A stretch of 56,811 nt of DNA from the NCBI GenBank assembly GCA_036517115.1, contig DATDYB010000026.1, forward strand, positions 1-56,811, in the 5' to 3' direction. The notes under the pieces are model-generated. The model was given only the letters and a program-made list of their open reading frames with translations. It ran no database searches and was not told the DNA's origin. The DNA comes from DATDYB01 sp036517115 (GTDB lineage Bacteria > Patescibacteriota > Minisyncoccia > Phycocordibacterales > PALSA-1337). Shown one piece after another: positions 56,368 through 56,811 of the stretch (its first letter is position 1; every line of letters starts with the position of its first letter). Position numbers and translations under genes: made by a program.

Positions 56368-56405
56368 CTATTATATACTCTCTTTTCTCAAAAGGTATAT
56401 AATAG
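56368..56405. promoter_or_regulatory. Symmetric divergent promoters of dnaE and the 56435 gene
   Basis: CTATTATATAC (56368-56378) and GTATATAATAG (56395-56405) are exact reverse complements, each giving an outward-facing TATAAT -10 box. The minus-strand box lies 11 nt before the dnaE ATG. The shared 38-nt block suggests linked expression. Confidence 0.8.
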
Positions 56406-56434
56406 AGAGGTAATTTAATTAAATCTAAAATATC

Positions 56435-56692
56435 ATGCCAAATGTTGAGTTTGATACAGACAAAGAATTCAAACCTCTCGATTTTTCCGAGATGGACAGA
56501 CCGTCGGGGCTTATCCAATTTTTAATCCGGAAACGTCTCGCGAGCAATGCTAAGCAGGCGAACATTATTCTTGTTGCTGTTGGCCTCACTGCGGTCATCC
56601 TTACCCTTATCGTTTTGTATGGCGGAGGCGCTGCCGATAGTCAAAATGTTTCTCTGCCACAGAATCAGCCAGCTCAACTACTTCGTGAGTAA
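56435..56692 (+). CDS. Small single-helix membrane protein
   Basis: An 85-residue protein: an acidic N-terminus (VEFDTDKEFKPLDFSEMD), an amphipathic stretch, and one transmembrane helix (IILVAVGLTAVILTLIVLYGG, about 44-64) with a short outer tail. Family unknown. It begins 30 nt after the TATAAT of the divergent promoter and ends 5 nt before rnhB, so the two are cotranscribed. Confidence 0.65.
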   Translation: MPNVEFDTDKEFKPLDFSEMDRPSGLIQFLIRKRLASNAKQANIILVAVGLTAVILTLIVLYGGGAADSQNVSLPQNQPAQLLRE

Positions 56693-56697
56693 TACGC

Positions 56698-56811
56698 GTG
56701 AACAGTAAATATATTATCGGCATCGACGAGGTAGGAAGAGGCCCTATTGCCGGGCCTGTGGCGGTGGGAGCTCTTGTGTTTGAGGTGGGGGAATATGCGA
56801 GATACAAGCGC
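56698..56811 (+). CDS. rnhB: Ribonuclease HII, N-terminal part
   Basis: The first 38 codons of a gene cut by the window edge. The GTG start (56698) is followed by KYIIGIDEVGRGPIAGPVAVGALVF, with D-E-x-G-R-G, the catalytic signature of RNase HII, which removes ribonucleotides from DNA. Confidence 0.95.
   Translation, partial: MNSKYIIGIDEVGRGPIAGPVAVGALVFEVGEYARYKR

Overview
The window looks like part of a Candidate Phyla Radiation (Patescibacteria) chromosome, most likely a Parcubacteria-type lineage. This rests on reduced or trimmed housekeeping proteins (an AlaRS without its C-terminal domain, a ThrRS without TGS, a short uL13), a DUF5671 membrane protein, many short hypothetical membrane proteins, and normal use of TGA as stop (which argues against Gracilibacteria/SR1). 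No rRNA, CRISPR array or prophage was seen. One tRNA gene (Ala, UGC) lies at the left edge.

Layout. 170-6334: tRNA-Ala, small hypotheticals, glucose-6-phosphate dehydrogenase, a CAACG-motif membrane protein, a flavodoxin-fold oxidoreductase, a KOW-like protein and YchF. 6417-13838: a DUF5671 protein, a leucyl-tRNA synthetase with a complete Nudix domain inside its editing region, a sigma-region-4/HARE-HTH regulator, a membrane-anchored protein of unknown function and MltG. 13860-19636: a probable cobalamin unit. One arm (minus strand) is ArsR regulator, DUF4430 (transcobalamin-like) protein, ECF-S-like membrane protein, DoxX-like protein and GH18 protein; the divergent arm is an AdoCbl-dependent ribonucleotide reductase plus a cob(I)alamin adenosyltransferase. 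19633-23727: a copper cassette (CsoR, CopA, HMA-UreH_2-type protein, cupredoxin-like protein) with a textbook CsoR operator. 24032-28892: MnmA, an ATP-cone/Mrr nuclease, a RecB/Cas4-like nuclease, an MGMT-type DNA-binding protein and an M3 peptidase. 29186-33708: AlaRS, an actin-like ATPase and a bitopic membrane protein. 33768-38138: an unassigned structured element followed by infA-rpmJ-rpsM-rpsK-rpsD and rpoA-rplQ-rplM-rpsI. 38339-40876: nuclease-like accessory genes. 41083-44146: grpE, a small gene and dnaK. 44232-45175: an IS481-type element with intact transposase and matching ends. 45247-48182: a surface protein with five Cys-bracketed Ig/PKD-like repeats and two small genes. 48333-50600: thrS preceded by a T-box riboswitch. 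50650-56811: a fatty-acid-hydroxylase-type protein, hypotheticals, dnaE, and the start of rnhB.

Three features stand out. (1) The thrS leader carries a T-box antiterminator that excludes a terminator. (2) At least twelve genes have a -10 box 6-9 nt before the start codon, implying leaderless mRNAs, whereas a few genes have TTGACA/TATAAT promoters, leaders and GGAG ribosome sites. (3) Short degenerate repeat words occur between genes and also in frame inside leuS, mnmA and dnaE. The genes suggest a host- or community-dependent cell that salvages cobalamin for DNA precursor synthesis, manages copper, and controls threonyl-tRNA charging by riboswitch.
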